A stretch of DNA of 64,000 nt from Phoebastria nigripes (taxonomy: Eukaryota > Chordata > Aves > Procellariiformes > Diomedeidae). Positions 1 to 12,800 of the stretch are shown here, piece by piece; the first letter of the stretch is position 1, and every line of letters starts with the position of its first letter. The stretch covers positions 979,650-1,043,649 of the forward strand of contig JAYKAV010001300.1 of assembly GCA_035582835.1 (NCBI GenBank), read 5' to 3'. The notes beneath the pieces are model-generated. The model was not told the origin of the DNA, made no database searches, and worked only from the letters and a program-made list of their open reading frames with translations. Both the position numbers and the translations under genes were made by a program.

Positions 1-365
1 ATCATGTACTTGTGGACTTTAAATCTGCCAGGTGTCTGTCCTCCCGAAACAGCATGCTTTAGTGGGCTGGGCGGGGAGCCAGCAGCTCTGAAGCTGTATT
101 CCCACCTGTATCTGGTTTAATAATGCTTTGTCCTTATCTAACACTTTTATTTTGCTGTCGTCTTTCACTTTTCTCTCTCCTTTCCTTCCCTGTAACTAGG
201 CTGTTACTGAATCTTGCCAGCCATACATAATAGGAGCATATTAGTGCTCTGTTGATGTCTTANGATCGGCTCAGATCCACAGCTTTGTCAGTGCTACCAC
301 ACTGCTAAAACCAGCCAGCTTCTTTTAATTCTTCACTGTTTTTTTTTTTTTCCCCCTTTCCTCAG

Positions 366-438
366 GATTGGACATTGTATGCCTTGTGGTCTGTTGCTAA
401 TGCTAGTACTTTATATAGCAATTGCTGGGCAAAGTCAG
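366..438 (+). other. Weak exon-like segment with a hydrophobic N-terminal frame
   Basis: A T-run and C-rich tract (about 340-363) ends in an AG at 364-365 and looks like a splice acceptor. An ATG at 379 then opens a frame whose first twenty residues are a short MPCG start, a hydrophobic core rich in Leu, Val and Ile, and a polar AGQSQ end, as in a secretory signal peptide. That frame reaches a CAG|GTGGTT donor-like site at 438/439. If unspliced, it stops after about 43 codons. A second frame through the same DNA stays open to 656 (DWTLYALW...). The start context is poor, with T at -3. AT-rich DNA often gives hydrophobic frames by chance. I do not recognise the product, and no partner exon was found. 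Confidence 0.12.
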
Positions 439-963
439 GTGGTTTCTTCTCAGTTAATTTTTTTTATACAATGCAAGTTGGATTTTACCAGAGAGCTTGC
501 AGTGAAGTAGCAAAAAGGCAGATGTTAAGGGACTACTCTGGTATTTTTGCAAAGAGCTCACTGAGAGGAAAAAAGCAGTTAATTGAGAAAATCTCACAGC
601 TCACAGAACCAAAAATGCCAGCTGCTTTTGACAGTTTGATTATGGAAGTCCAGTAGACGTGGACACAGATGCTTTGATTGGCATTGACTGATTGGATAGT
701 GATTTTCATTGGAAACAAAAAAACCTTGGTGCTGAGTCATCTGAGGTTACAGACAATTACAGAATGTTCCTGTGGGGTAAAGTGTGCATGTTCCTCTAGC
801 GGGATACGAGGTAATTTAGGATAGCCTAGTCCTTGGTGAAAGAGGGCTATGCTTCCAGTGGGACCTTAGAGGTGAGCATCCAGGCATTACCTGGGATGTT
901 GCTGTGCTCTAAACTAAAATCCCAGCTTTCTTCCATGATAAGTCTGGTGCTGGTGGTGTCTTT

Positions 964-967
<4 letters not shown>

Positions 968-994
<27 letters not shown>
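968..994. repeat. Poly(A) tract, 27 bases
   Basis: An uninterrupted run of 27 A. It could be the tail of an old retroposed sequence, but I recognise no retrogene or SINE body to its left and see no flanking duplication, so a plain homopolymer is the safer call. Length variation and sequencing error are likely here. Confidence 0.9.
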
Positions 995-3617
995 GTAGCT
1001 GTAACCTTTGACAGAAATGTTTTGGGGGAACCTTCAGCAGTGTCCTCTTTGGCTGCCATACCTTGAGAGAGTAGTCTTTGGGATAAGAGTGTTTGAAAAA
1101 GACTGAAGTGAATCTTGTCTTTGGAGAACAGAAATAATATCACTGCATATAGATGCTTTGGTGAGCAGTCCCAAGAATAGGTGATAACATGATATGGAGG
1201 GGAAGGCTGTTTGTTTTTTTTTAATTAAATGTGAATATTGAGTATAGAAACCCCTAGCTTTTTGTTTTGCGCTAAAGTCTTCATAGATTTTTTTCCTTTT
1301 TTTTATNAAGTGTAGATATTTAAAACAAATAACATGATTGNCTTCCTGTCTTGAATAAGCTGTAGAGACTTGTCAGGTGATTCCTGCAATAGGCTCACCT
1401 TTTACAGGATGTCTGATGTTGGCTTAAAATTGTTACAGNGTGAAAGCTATGTCCCTAAACCAGATGTCTTGCTAATTTAATTATCTTCACTTTTTAAAGT
1501 AAGCACCTTCATTGTAACGTGAACTTGTTGCCTTTGGTTTTTAGCCTTTGGAAAGTAAATTAAAAAGCCCTTTACTGCCAGAATTCTTCCCTCAGGTAGA
1601 CAGGCAATGCAATGAAATCTACTGCCTTCATCCATCTTTTGGTTAAACTACATAGACTGAGCTTTAGTCTGTAGCTATTTTCATCTTGCTAATTCAGTGT
1701 ATGGTGGAATGACACATCTCCTTTCTATTTTGAATCCCAAGGCATAGGCATAAGAGTTCAGTTTTCTGTTTAATTATAGGGGATTTCTGTTCATTTTCTT
1801 TTGCATTTTCTGGTGCACGTTTCAGTGAGGGTAAAACACCAGNATGAAATGTACAACTGCTGTGAGAATTCAAAAAATATAATATAATCTAAATTCTCTT
1901 ATTATTTTTTTCTCTCTGTTCTGTGATATCGAGATGTACCTTGATGCCTGGAAGAAGTAAATGTTAGTGTCATGGAAGTTGATAGGTGAGGTACAACCAA
2001 GGCCTCTGGTAGAAGTTGCTGTTCCCATTAGTTATGTCAACAAAGTCAGATAAGTCTGGCATTCAGGGAGTACAGCTTGTGCAAAAACTTTACCAAGTAT
2101 AAAAGTATAACTCAGAATAGTCTTAGACCTTCAACAGTCCCCTTTCCACAAGCTTGGAAAAAGCAAAGAGACGTACTGCTCGAGTATGGGAAGAAGCNTG
2201 TGGCAAAAGCATTTAGCAAGAAGACGGGAGATAAGGATTTTCTGAGCTTAACGGCATGATGTCCTCACCCTCATGGAATGGAAGGCAGCCTTGCGGTAAG
2301 CAAATGAATGTCTTACTGACCTCAGTTAACATTCATTCTGTTTGTGCCAGGACTGAATTTTGCTCTTCAAGCCTGCTAGGTGCATACTAGGTGAATAGCA
2401 GACAAATGTAAATGATCTCATTTTATCACTTGGATGGCATGAATACCTCAGAGTCCACCTTTAACTAAATTAGAAGCCTGGAATGAAGAGCTATAGCTCT
2501 CTGTGTGGTCCATGGAGAGAGCTATACTCCTGGGGTGTCCTGAATCGCCCTCTGTGTGCTTCACTGATCACACAGGAACATAGAGTCGTAGCTCAGCCCA
2601 ATGTTAATGTGAATTTGCTCTTTATATCCATATGCATCTGATCTTAGTACGCCCAACCCTGAATTTGCCTCTCTCTTTAAGTTTTTTTTTTAAAAATTGT
2701 TTCTGGTGTTCTCTCACAGGAGAGAGATTTGTCTTACTGTGAGACAGCACAAGAAATTATAGAAATCACAAACTGGATGTCACTTTGTCTCTGTAATTCA
2801 TGAGGAGATGCTGTACCTATAAATCATGAAAATCTAACAGCTGCAACTGCAACCAGATAAAACACTGACACAAGGGCAGCTGAGAAGCAGTGAAAGACAG
2901 ATGAGACTATGACTTTTTGTCAACTGGCTTCACCGTCCTGGAGAATATCTGGTGTCAAGCTGTCAGTCTGCTTGACTTCAGAATGAACAAACAGTGAGCT
3001 GATAAAACAGCGTGAGTCCTATCACCTCTCCTTTCTTGGGAAAGTTTACAGACTGACATAATTAATGAGATGTTCTGCCTTTTTGCTCCTCTCCTGCTTT
3101 TTTTTTTTTCTTTTTTCCCTCCCCTGTATTGTGTCAGCTCATAGCCTAAAATGATAATCTGCGGTGGTCTAAAATTCTGGTTAAATTCTATGCCTATACA
3201 CCATTATATGAATAGACTGGCTCCGATAATAAAAAATAATTAATACAATGCTTTGTGGGAGGGATGAGGAAAGTGGACAGAGAAGAGAGGGATCTTTACA
3301 TCAATCGCTCAAGTAGCTACACCAGGCTAGTACTGTTACCTGCTTCCAAATTGCTTCATAGAAAGAGGTTCACTGTGGAGGAAGTCCTGGTTCCTTTTTC
3401 AGCTTAGGGATTTTCCATCAGATAAACTGAGGTTCAGTAAAAGCGTGATAGCTCTTTGAGCATGTTTCAGTAGCTTTATCAGGAAACTTCAACATTAAGC
3501 TTTGAAGAGAGATTTTGCTGTGAACTAAGATGCACAAAGTGTAAGGTTGAGCACCTTATGTTGTGTTTTAGCAGGCTCATGGTAGGAATTGTTAAACTTC
3601 CTTTAAAGGAAATAGAG

Positions 3618-3641
3618 TTTTTGGTTTTTTTTTTTTTGTTG

Positions 3642-3672
<31 letters not shown>

Positions 3673-3710
3673 GTTTGGGTTGTTGGGTTTGTTTTCTTTA
3701 TTTGTGGTGT
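3618..3710. repeat. T/GTTT-rich simple repeat
   Basis: A degenerate run of T blocks separated by single G residues: a T13 block, then GTTT and GTTTT units, then GGGTTGTTGGG. A similar shorter tract follows at 3764-3811, where it changes to A-rich sequence on the same strand. No gene or transposon body is recognisable next to it. Confidence 0.85.
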
Positions 3711-3763
3711 TTTACTAAAAATCTAGTCTGAATTCATACCTGGGGGGAAAACTGTTGACTGTT

Positions 3764-3811
3764 GGGTTTTGTTTAGTTTTGTTTTGTTTTTTATTAAAAA
3801 TAAAATAAAAC
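3764..3811. repeat. GTTTT-rich then A-rich simple repeat
   Basis: GTTTT-type units pass directly into TTATT and AAAATAAAATAAAA units. The T-rich and A-rich halves could pair as a weak hairpin. This is low-complexity sequence with no other signal. Confidence 0.75.
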
Positions 3812-6800
3812 CCTCAGGCTGAAACGGTGTCCTGATGTAGTGAAATGTTTTGACTTTACTGGGCTTTCAAAGGAACTGTATGCAAAGTAAAAGCGAGGCA
3901 CAGACCCCTTAGCCCAAGGTCTAGACTAGGTGCTTCAGATGTGGAGGGCCTCAGCTCCAGGCTGGCTCTGTGCCCTGGTCACCACCTCCTGGAAGGATGC
4001 CCTGGGTACCAGGTGTGTTGTGGTGTGGGTGCCTTGATCTTTGCACGGCACTGGTGTCTGTTATCTCTGCAGTGCTTTGCAGAGATTGAATTGGTTAACA
4101 AGGAAACCAGTTCAGTTTTGATCTTTGGAAAAGTTGGAAAAATGTGACCATAAACAAAACCCAGTAAAATTTATAACATTGATAGCAGTACAAAGTATGT
4201 GAAGAGTTCTAAAAAATAATGCAAGAGAACCCTCTGTTTGAGGAATATTGTCTGATATGCAAGCTAATAGAGAATGCCAGTTGGTTTTTGTTGTTTTGTT
4301 TGTTTTTTTTTTTTAAAGCATATATACAAAATGGATAAACATTAAACAAAGATACAAGATTGTTTATCTCCCTCTATGTAAGACTGCATTCAGAATACCT
4401 ATAATGACCTTGGCATTCTGCTTAATGAATAAATGGAGTATTCAGCCATATCTGATAATAAAAATGAGGCATGCTTAATTGACTTAGCACCCAACTAATC
4501 AGCAGTTAATGCAGTCCTGAAAATTGCTAAGTTATTTCATCTTGGAGGGTCAGAGCACACGTATAGAGAAGGGATAATCTAGACTTTATACCTTAAGCGT
4601 GAAGGCAAGTATAAATGGCAAACAGTAATTGATGTGGCCCAGAGGCCTCGGTCAGTAGCACGCCTTTGATCCATGCTCTCCTGGGCCATCTGCAAAATGT
4701 TTATAATTCTAGAATGAAACTTTGTTAGTTGACATCCTGCAGGCAATTGCACTGGAGGATCTATTAGATTGCGAGCAGAACAGCTCTGCCATTGGCGGAC
4801 CAGCAAGTTAGATTGGGTTCATTTTAAAAAAAAAAAAAAGTGTGGTTTTTATTCACCATGGTGTGAATGTCCCAGAATAGCCTGCTGGGATTTTATTCAA
4901 AGTACATATTGAGTTACAGTGCCTGACTTGACACCTGCAAATATCTCTGCCCTGATTTTACTTGTCTACAGACAGTGATTCAGAACTAAATGAGATAATT
5001 TCTTCCAAAATCTTTTGCTCTCAGCAGGGATTTTTCTATTGCTCACAGGAATGACTTAGTATTGGGAGCCAAAACAGTGGCGTTTGAGGAAGAGGCCATC
5101 AATTTAGTTCCCTGCACAAGGGACAATCAACAGAAACCTTGCTTTCACAGTTTGTGTTCAGAAATCCCAGGTTAATAAAGGACTTAGTACAGCAGGAATC
5201 CTCTTGTTCCATTTTTTCCATTTTCTGTGAACTGTTTTTTTTTAGCAATTTTTTTCTTAATTTTAAAATATTAAATGGTTTTCACACAACATCTTGATCA
5301 GCAAGTAGCAATTATGAGGAATTTTTTTTANGGTTTTTGCATTTATTTAGAAGAGCAGAGGGTTAAACGTGCTAAATGAAAAAGTAGCTACGTGTCCTGA
5401 ATCAACAGGAACGGCAGCAGTGTCTGGATGTTGATTCCACAGCTTTTGAGTTCTGTCTTGTCCCTGATTTTAGCAGCAGGTGTCTTGAGAGGGCACAGGA
5501 TTTACCATGCTTCTCCCTACTGGAAAGCAGCCCAGGGGCATTGCAGGTCTNGCAGTGAAATGGATGGGAGTGAGGAAGATGAGGCCTCAGCCTCCATGTT
5601 GGTCCTGTGATCCTTTGCAGACGTATCGGTCACATAAATCCCTACTGCTTTCCTGTTNTTAAAAATCTGGACATCCTACACATGATCTTGATAAATGAGG
5701 GAGCAAGCGTTAAAATGTGGAGGGAGTCTATATTCAACTTTTTCTCCTTTGGCTCTGTTCACCTTCTTGCTGATGCTGTCTGTCTCTGAAAATCATCATA
5801 GATATAAAACAATGGAAAAGTGATTTTATTTTTTATTATGTATGTGCTAGGATACTCCTTTCAGCTTTTGACTTATTTCAGTGCCAGGCTTCAGACACTT
5901 AATGTTTTGTGAGTTGGGGCTTTGCAGACCTATTCTGAATATATTGCTCAAAATCCAAATCCTTGATCTGGCATCAACAAACTTCATTTAAATTGGTTTT
6001 AAACCTGATCTTTATACCTCAATCTGATGCATCAGCTGTGAGGGGTCAGTGTATCAATTGTGAATCTTCACAAACTTCAGGAGCTTTGGAATTTGCTTGT
6101 GGAACAAAAGGGGAGCCTTGCCAAGCCCCCCACTGCAAAGCATCGTGTAACCTTTCAAATGACAGATTTTACTTGGCAGTGTTGGATTTCAGTACAGTCA
6201 AGAATGTACCACGAAGATATTGACAAAACATCCTGTCCTCTAAGATGAATGTTTGTTGTAGTGATGCCTGAGGAGATTTCAGCTGGTTTTGGTCAGACCA
6301 ATACTGCAAAGTGTACACAGACAGGAACTGAACTGTTAGCAGGGTTTGCAAAGAGTACTAATAGGGTTATTATAGCAGTGGTGATCTAAGAAAAAAAGTG
6401 AGGTAAAGGTCACATGCAGAAGCAGTATCCTTAGACTTAATGATAACTAGCTATGTCCTGTAAAGTTTCTAGGGTAAGGCATTTCTGTTGTTAAAAATAT
6501 CTGGAGCCCAGACTAGAGATTTTCTGTAAACGTCTGTAAATATGAAAGTAGCTTTTGAGCACCCTTTGGAAGGAATCCAGATGTGGCCTTTGTGTTTCAG
6601 TCCCTGTTCTGCACCTGCTCCACTTTGCCAACCATGGTTTTAACTGAGTCTGTTTACCTGTGGGAAGTAAGTGCTGGGCACTTAATTCTCTATGTGATGT
6701 TGCACTGAGTTAAAAAACGTGTTTTGTGGAGAGAGGCACAGAGGAAAACACTGAATGGCATGTTTTTCTTAGGTATTTCTAAGTGTTCTATTTCTCTTAG

Positions 6801-7968
6801 TGTTCTGTAGTGAACACTGAGTATTTGTACAGCCTACTTGAGATGATGACGACCTCTTATCCAGCTGCGATGCTGGTGCTTGCAGTCCTCATTGCTGATT
6901 AAGTGTGTTTCACCAGTCTCTCTCTTACTATCCACCCTTAGTGGGTATTAACGTTGATCCTTATGATTGAAATTGATTATAAAGGAGGCATACTTCACCT
7001 GTGTGTTGCCTTTTGGTTATTTATCACTGTGCACAGTCTGGAAATAATGTTAATTTGGTATGATATTTGATGGTCAGAATGTAGGGTTGATGAAAACAGA
7101 AGTGCTACCAAGACTGTTACTGGAAAGAATGAGAAAGGAGGACAGTGTCTCCCGCTCCACTGCCCCTAACATCCAGCTTTGACACAGCTCAGCTACATCC
7201 TTCTGGAACTGTCATGGGGCAGGAGTGCACTGGGCTGTGGGATGGGCTTGGATGCCAAGCTGCCCTCGGACACCCTTGGGAAGGTACCCAGACTTAGCCT
7301 ATATCGTGCTTCAGTTTCCTTGCCTCCCTGAGTGGCTTTAGTTGAAACTCCATGCTGGAGGAGAGCAAAGGAGGAGGTCAAGGGAGCTGTGCCTCCTACA
7401 GGGGACAAGAATACAGAAATCAAAATCTTTTGGATGCCTTCAGCACGCTGTGGTCTGCAGCAGCAGTTGATTTGAGATCAGAAGTCAGATCCTCTTCCAC
7501 AGATGGACCGATAGTGATGCGAGAATGGTTGTTCTTGTCTCTAGGAGGGCTTCCTTTCTCTGCAGGCGGGGGAAAAACCCAAATATGCAGCAACTGCAAC
7601 ATAGGAAGGAGGGAGGGTGGTTCTCTTTGTGCTAGCATGCCAGTAAACCTCATGTGAGCACCTACTCCTGAAGTGAGCTAGCTCAATGGTCATAGAGGTC
7701 TGATAAGGATTGAGTTATATAACCCTGGGTGTCCTATGTTGGATTTGAAAGCACATATTCTGTCTCTGTCCCATATGCTTTACTCCCAGTATGCGGTCTG
7801 CTTTCCATGTTTACTTTGCATGCCTAAATGAGCAAAAGTCTTAGTCTTCCAATGCAAAATGAACCACCTGAGGCAGCACAATTAGAGAGAGAACAGTTAT
7901 TCTTTGTAGATCAGAGATGAAATCTCATTTAGAAAACTCTCCTACACCCAGTATCATTAATTTAGAAA

Positions 7969-8007
7969 CATATGTACATACATACGTGTGTGTGTACATA
8001 TATATGG
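7969..8007. repeat. Alternating purine-pyrimidine microsatellite (CA/TG/TA)
   Basis: A compound repeat of TACA, CATA, TG and TA dinucleotide units, alternating purine and pyrimidine almost throughout. Such tracts are often length-variable. No gene is nearby. Confidence 0.8.
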
Positions 8008-9674
8008 TAGCTGTTTGCATAACATGNCTCCTGAACTCTCATGTTCTCATAACACCGTTTTCTTAATAAAGAAGTGTTTCCCATGTGTCCGCACCCTTCT
8101 GGATTAATTCAAACTGAACAACAGTAACTAGAGGGTGTAATGTTAAAGAATGAGGTCTTATGAGTGCTTAATACCATAGTAAGCAGTCCTTCTGATTACC
8201 TGGTATGTTTCTGAGACATGCTTTTCCTAGGTCTGGTCACAGTCATCCCATGATTGCACCCCTATTCTGATCTTATTCAGTCACTTTTAGTTGATGAGCT
8301 CCCAAATTGCCATGTGAAGACTTGGTGTTAGTTTGTAAATGTTGCAGTTATGACTTTGTGTTAAGTGGTATTTAGTTGATTGGAGGGGGGAGGGGAGGAG
8401 GAAGCTCTTTTCTGTTTAATATTTCTCATTAGCTTGTTGCCTCAAAGATAAGTTTTTAGCATAACATGCAGGAATTTGCCTACACAATATGTCCTATTAA
8501 TGTAGAGGAACTAAATATGGAAAAGACTCCCACTTCCATTTTTCTCTTTTATTCTGTTCCTTGAATGCCCCAGTTGGACTTCTAATGAAGTATTTCCTCC
8601 AGCTGTCAAGTTAGTTTACACTACAATCCTAACTTTCTGTTTCCTAGCAACTCTGCATCCTTCTGCTCATAGAGGGTGGCTTATACTTTTAATGACTGTA
8701 ATTCTAAGCCATGGCCAATGAAAAGCAAATACTGTGGAAGAATAAGTGTCATCCGTACTTTAAACAGAAAGTAAAAAGTTCACATCGTAATTGCTTATCT
8801 GCTTCAGCATTGCATATAATTTTGATAAGATGACTATTTCTTTATATGTCCTTGCATTTCAAATTTAAATTTTCAGTTGTGGTTGGCAACGTGGATATAA
8901 CCACCCTCAACCATTTGGCCTCGGGACTAGGGATCACTGCTCGTAGAGGTTTTGTTTGGCAACTTCTTGTGTTTGAACATCACCAACGTGTTATTTGGAG
9001 GATATTTGGTTTCCTTTTTATTTTATTATTATTATTTTATTTGGCTGTCCTGCTTTGGAACTGAGTTTTCTTACCTGGATGGTGGGTCAGCAGTCTGCTG
9101 AACTGGATTATGGTGAGATTGATTACAAGTCCTACATTAAAAGATTTCAAAGGGACTGCATCCCTGCTCTGTAATACTTGTGTAAAGCAAGTCACTGAAA
9201 TACGTTAGCAGTCCCTTTATTGTGGTGTTTTCTTGGCATTTCTCATGTATAAAAGACTATGAGTTGAAGTATTTTTTCCCATTCTCTCTCACTTCAGTAT
9301 GTCATTAGTGTGTCATGAAAGTGGAAGCTGATGGGGAAACATTTGAAATCAAAGTTCCTTTTAGCCACGTTACAGGCAGAACATGGATGGCAGCTGTGTG
9401 GGAATTCTGCTTCCTCTTGTCCTGGTTTCGAATGGGATGGAGTTGATTTTCTTCATAGTAGTTGGTATAGTGCTGTGTTTTGGATTTAGTATGAGAATAA
9501 TGTTGATAACACACTGATGTTTTAGTTGTTGTTAAGTAGTGTTTACATTAGCCGAGGACTTTTCAGCTTCCCATGCTCTGCCAGGTGCACAAGAAGCTGG
9601 GAGTGAGCATAGCCAGGACAGCTGACCCAAACTGGCCAACGGGGCAATTCCATACCATATGATGTCAGGCTCAG

Positions 9675-9682
9675 TATATAAA
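9675..9682 (+). promoter_or_regulatory. TATA box of the solo LTR
   Basis: A perfect TATATAAA sits at the expected U3/R position of this LTR, about 180 bp before the polyadenylation signal. The copy at 40931 has the same box at the matching place. It could still direct transcription into flanking DNA, but nothing in the sequence shows that it does. Confidence 0.7.
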
Positions 9683-9857
9683 GCTGGGGGAAGAAGAAGG
9701 AAGGGGGGGCATTTGGAGTGATGGCGTTTGTCTTCCCAAGTCACCTTTACGCGTGATGGAGCCCTGCTTTCCTGGAGATGGCTGAACACCTGCCTGCCGA
9801 TGGGAAGTAGTGAATGAATTCCTTGTTTTGCTTTACTTTCATGCGCGGCTTTTGCCT

Positions 9858-9863
9858 ATTAAA
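9858..9863 (+). terminator. LTR polyadenylation signal ATTAAA
   Basis: ATTAAA followed by the conserved CTGTCTTTATCTCAACCC segment that is shared with the other LTR copies. This is the usual R/U5 polyadenylation hexamer variant for this family. Confidence 0.65.
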
Positions 9864-12800
9864 CTGTCTTTATCTCAACCCGTGAGTTTTCTCTTTCAAT
9901 TCTCTCCCCCATCCCACTGGGGGGGATTGAGCGAGTGGCTGTGTGGTGCTTAGTTGCTGGCTGGGGTTACACCATGACAGCTCTAAAAATTTAGGAAGAG
10001 TTAAACATCTGATTTTGAGACTTCCTAAGTGACTAATGAGATGGCATAGAAACAAAGTGAAAGCAAACTAGGGATTTACTTTTCAGTGATAGCTTTTCCA
10101 CATTTAGAAATATCAGTGTTTCTTTGAATAGGAATTAAAGATCTTTCTGGTGTTTCAACAAACTATCTTTTCTGTTAAAAAAGTCAAAATTTTTACGTGT
10201 TTGTTTTCTCACCTCTGAAGTGGCCATATGGCTTCCATTGCTTGTTGGAAAATAGATACTCTGAAAGAACAAACTTCAGTGAAAACACACTGCCGAAAAA
10301 CGTGATTGACTATAGAACATAGGAGCTGCTATGATGGTTTGCAGTAGTAATATATTTAGCTTGGGATCTTGTCTTCAATAGGGACTTAAAGATGCTAAGA
10401 AAGGGGAAAGGCTTTTTTTCTGGATTTCAACACTATAGGAAAAAAACCTACTTCTAGAGAATACTTCTGTATCTATCTTCTGCTACTGTAGTAACATCTT
10501 CATTCTTATTTATTTTGGACAAGTCTTCCCAAACTTTTTCTCAGTCTCTTAATGCAATCAGTTTGTGTTTNATCTTGCTCTTTATACACAACCCTACATA
10601 AGCTCCCTCATGTGTGTATATTACAATTGTTCTTAATTATGAGGTCACATATTATTTCTCCCACGGATACTTGCCTCAAAACAAGTTGATATTAGTTTAA
10701 GATTTTATGTTTTAAAGTGGTCCTGTGTGTTATCCACGTAGTATCATCCAAATCCTGATCTGACTGCAAAGCATTTGTTATAACAATAGTTTTCTGTAGT
10801 GCTTTTTGCTGTGGTATCTTACAAGCTTTGTCATCATTAATGCATCTATTTTCAAGGCGCTCTGTGAGAAAAAGTGATGTCTTCCCATTTTGCTTAAGGG
10901 GAATGGAGAGGCAGAAATGTCAGGGTCAAAAAAATACTCATTTGAAATGCCTAAATGAAGACGCTAAAGACTTGATCTTTCTGTGTCTACAACACAGAGC
11001 ACTACATAAATTTAAAGCACACATCAAGTTCAAAGCTTAGTTCCCTTTAGCTGCAGCTGCTGCACAGCTCCTATGCAAAAGACTTCTTTTGTTACATGAC
11101 TGCTTCATCCCTGAGCAGCCCCATCTTGTGCATTGGCCCATCCATCAAAAAAATGTAAAAGATTATCAGAAGCTCTGCTCATCTCAGTGTCAAGTCATCT
11201 TCAGTGTGAATGAATAAAGCTAACTGTTAGCAACCAAAGGTTTTCATTGAGTGAGCAGATCCTCCGTTAATTAGGGAGGACATGCACCTTGCCAGTGAGG
11301 TTCACCAGTATTTGCTGGTAAGGGAGGAATGGTACAATGTAAAAACTGTGGGCTGCAGTTAATGCTGTGGGGAGAAGTATAGGCTTGCTACAGCACAGCT
11401 GCCTTCTTGGTGGTATAATCTTAACCACTCACGGTTAACACATCCATGCAGCACCCAGATAAAACAAAGAAATGCTGTTATTTCAGCTGTACAGATAGGG
11501 ATATGAGACAGAAATCAAGTAGTTGTTTACAGGTGTGTAAGAAACCTGTGATGTGACAGACAAGTGGTATGAGCTCCAGAATAATACCTTAATTGTAATT
11601 ACTACAGTGTCCCTTTGTTTCTGGTAGCCATGGCTTTTCCTCTCCGTTCCTTGAAGCCTCATCATTGTTCTTGCTCCCGTCCTGCTATCTCAGTCTCTCC
11701 ACCCTGTGTGCTGGCTCCCAGTGCACTCTGCCCCTCTGCCTTCCTGCTCCAAATTGCACAACCTTATCCAGGTGCTGCAGTTCCCTGCCTTTAACTCTCT
11801 ATCGTGGTGTACACTGTAGTTCCAGTGTTTTGTTTTCTTTAGCGTGTTTCTGATGTACAGTAGCACTCTCACTCACCATTAAAATGTTTTTACCTTAATA
11901 CTGTGTTTCCTGCAGAGACAGCACTATTGCAAGGGGAACTTGGTCTTTTGCCTACTATCATTCTGCCCTTTGTATTACTGCAATTTTATAGGCAGGATAG
12001 GGCCATAGAGGGAAGCTCTTATGTGCAGCACTTACTCACCAGCACAGCCAAAATATGTACTTGTTGAAACTGTAGGTGTTACACTATAATTTTTGAAGTC
12101 AAGAGGATTAAAATTTGTCTCCTAGGTATGCAAGTCTTAATGTCTCTGACTATTTTGCTGCAATATCTTTTTTTTTCCCTCCTTTGGTGTGTGCTGAGTG
12201 AAGTTTTAAAACATGACTGCTGATCAGAATGTATAACGAGGTAATATTGTAGGGAAATGAAGAGGGATAATACCTCTGTGACTGCTGTGCTCTTTAAATA
12301 GGTATTCTGTAGGCATTTCTGCTGTCATTTTCATTCTGCTGTGTGGAAAGTGTTAGATATCAATCCCCCCCCTTTTTTTTTATTTTAAAAACTTTGCGTA
12401 GTTGGTGTAATGCATGGGTAAAGACANGGAAAAATTCCACAGTTTCTGTAGCTTTTTTACAGTGGGAAATTTATAGGGTAATATCAACTTTACTAATATC
12501 TCAGCATTTGAGACTTCCTATTCACATAGTCTTTCACAGACACGAAAAGAAAATAATCTGTCCCAGACAGAATTTCTGCATGTTTGTAATCACTTTCTGT
12601 TCTTGAATGGCTTGCAGAACTTCTGCACTAACCAGAAGTAAGGTGGCATGATCCAAAAAGAGCTTTGAAATCTCCTTCAAAAGCTTTCTCAGAAGCTGGA
12701 AGGCAGACAGCATTGAATCAAAGGCAAAATGTTCTGCCCAAATGCTCCATCCCCATCATCATCTCATCTCAGTTTGAGCTGCTGACTTAGAAGTGGGCAG

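Larger units (their letters stand above)
1..9417. other. Gene-free stretch, intergenic or intronic
   Basis: I see no recognisable gene in this 9.4-kb stretch. Open frames are short (at most about 100 codons), overlap on both strands and match no protein family I know. The base composition is moderately AT-rich with several long A, T and GTTT tracts, listed separately. A polypyrimidine tract followed by an AG at 364-365 begins the only exon-like segment. Between about 2300 and 3600, and between 4400 and 7960, nothing beyond ordinary single-copy-looking sequence is visible. Confidence 0.6.
9418..9979 (+). mobile_element. Solo LTR of an avian endogenous retrovirus (ERVL-like), plus orientation
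   Basis: A 562-bp long terminal repeat that begins TGTCCTGG and ends CATGACA. The flanking 5-mers are CCTCT (9413-9417) and GCTCT (9980-9984), a target-site duplication with one mismatch. U3 runs to a TATATAAA box at 9675-9682. An ATTAAA polyadenylation signal lies at 9858-9863. The U5 end, with a C-rich tract and a GTGGTGCTTAGTTGCTGGC-type end, matches the other three copies. No gag, pol or env lies beside it, so it is a solo LTR left by LTR-LTR recombination. The middle (R) block differs from the copy at 40931 but resembles the copy at 19308. The family is known to me as a common avian LTR; the ERVL class is inferred. Confidence 0.9.

Noticed and set aside
968..994. Poly(A) tract as the tail of a processed pseudogene
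   Set aside because: No recognisable coding remnant to the left and no flanking direct repeats.
9532..9789. Open frames inside the LTR copies (also 19577-19981, 32253-32863, 41222-41491)
   Set aside because: They lie wholly within the non-coding LTRs and their flanks; they are not retroviral or host genes.
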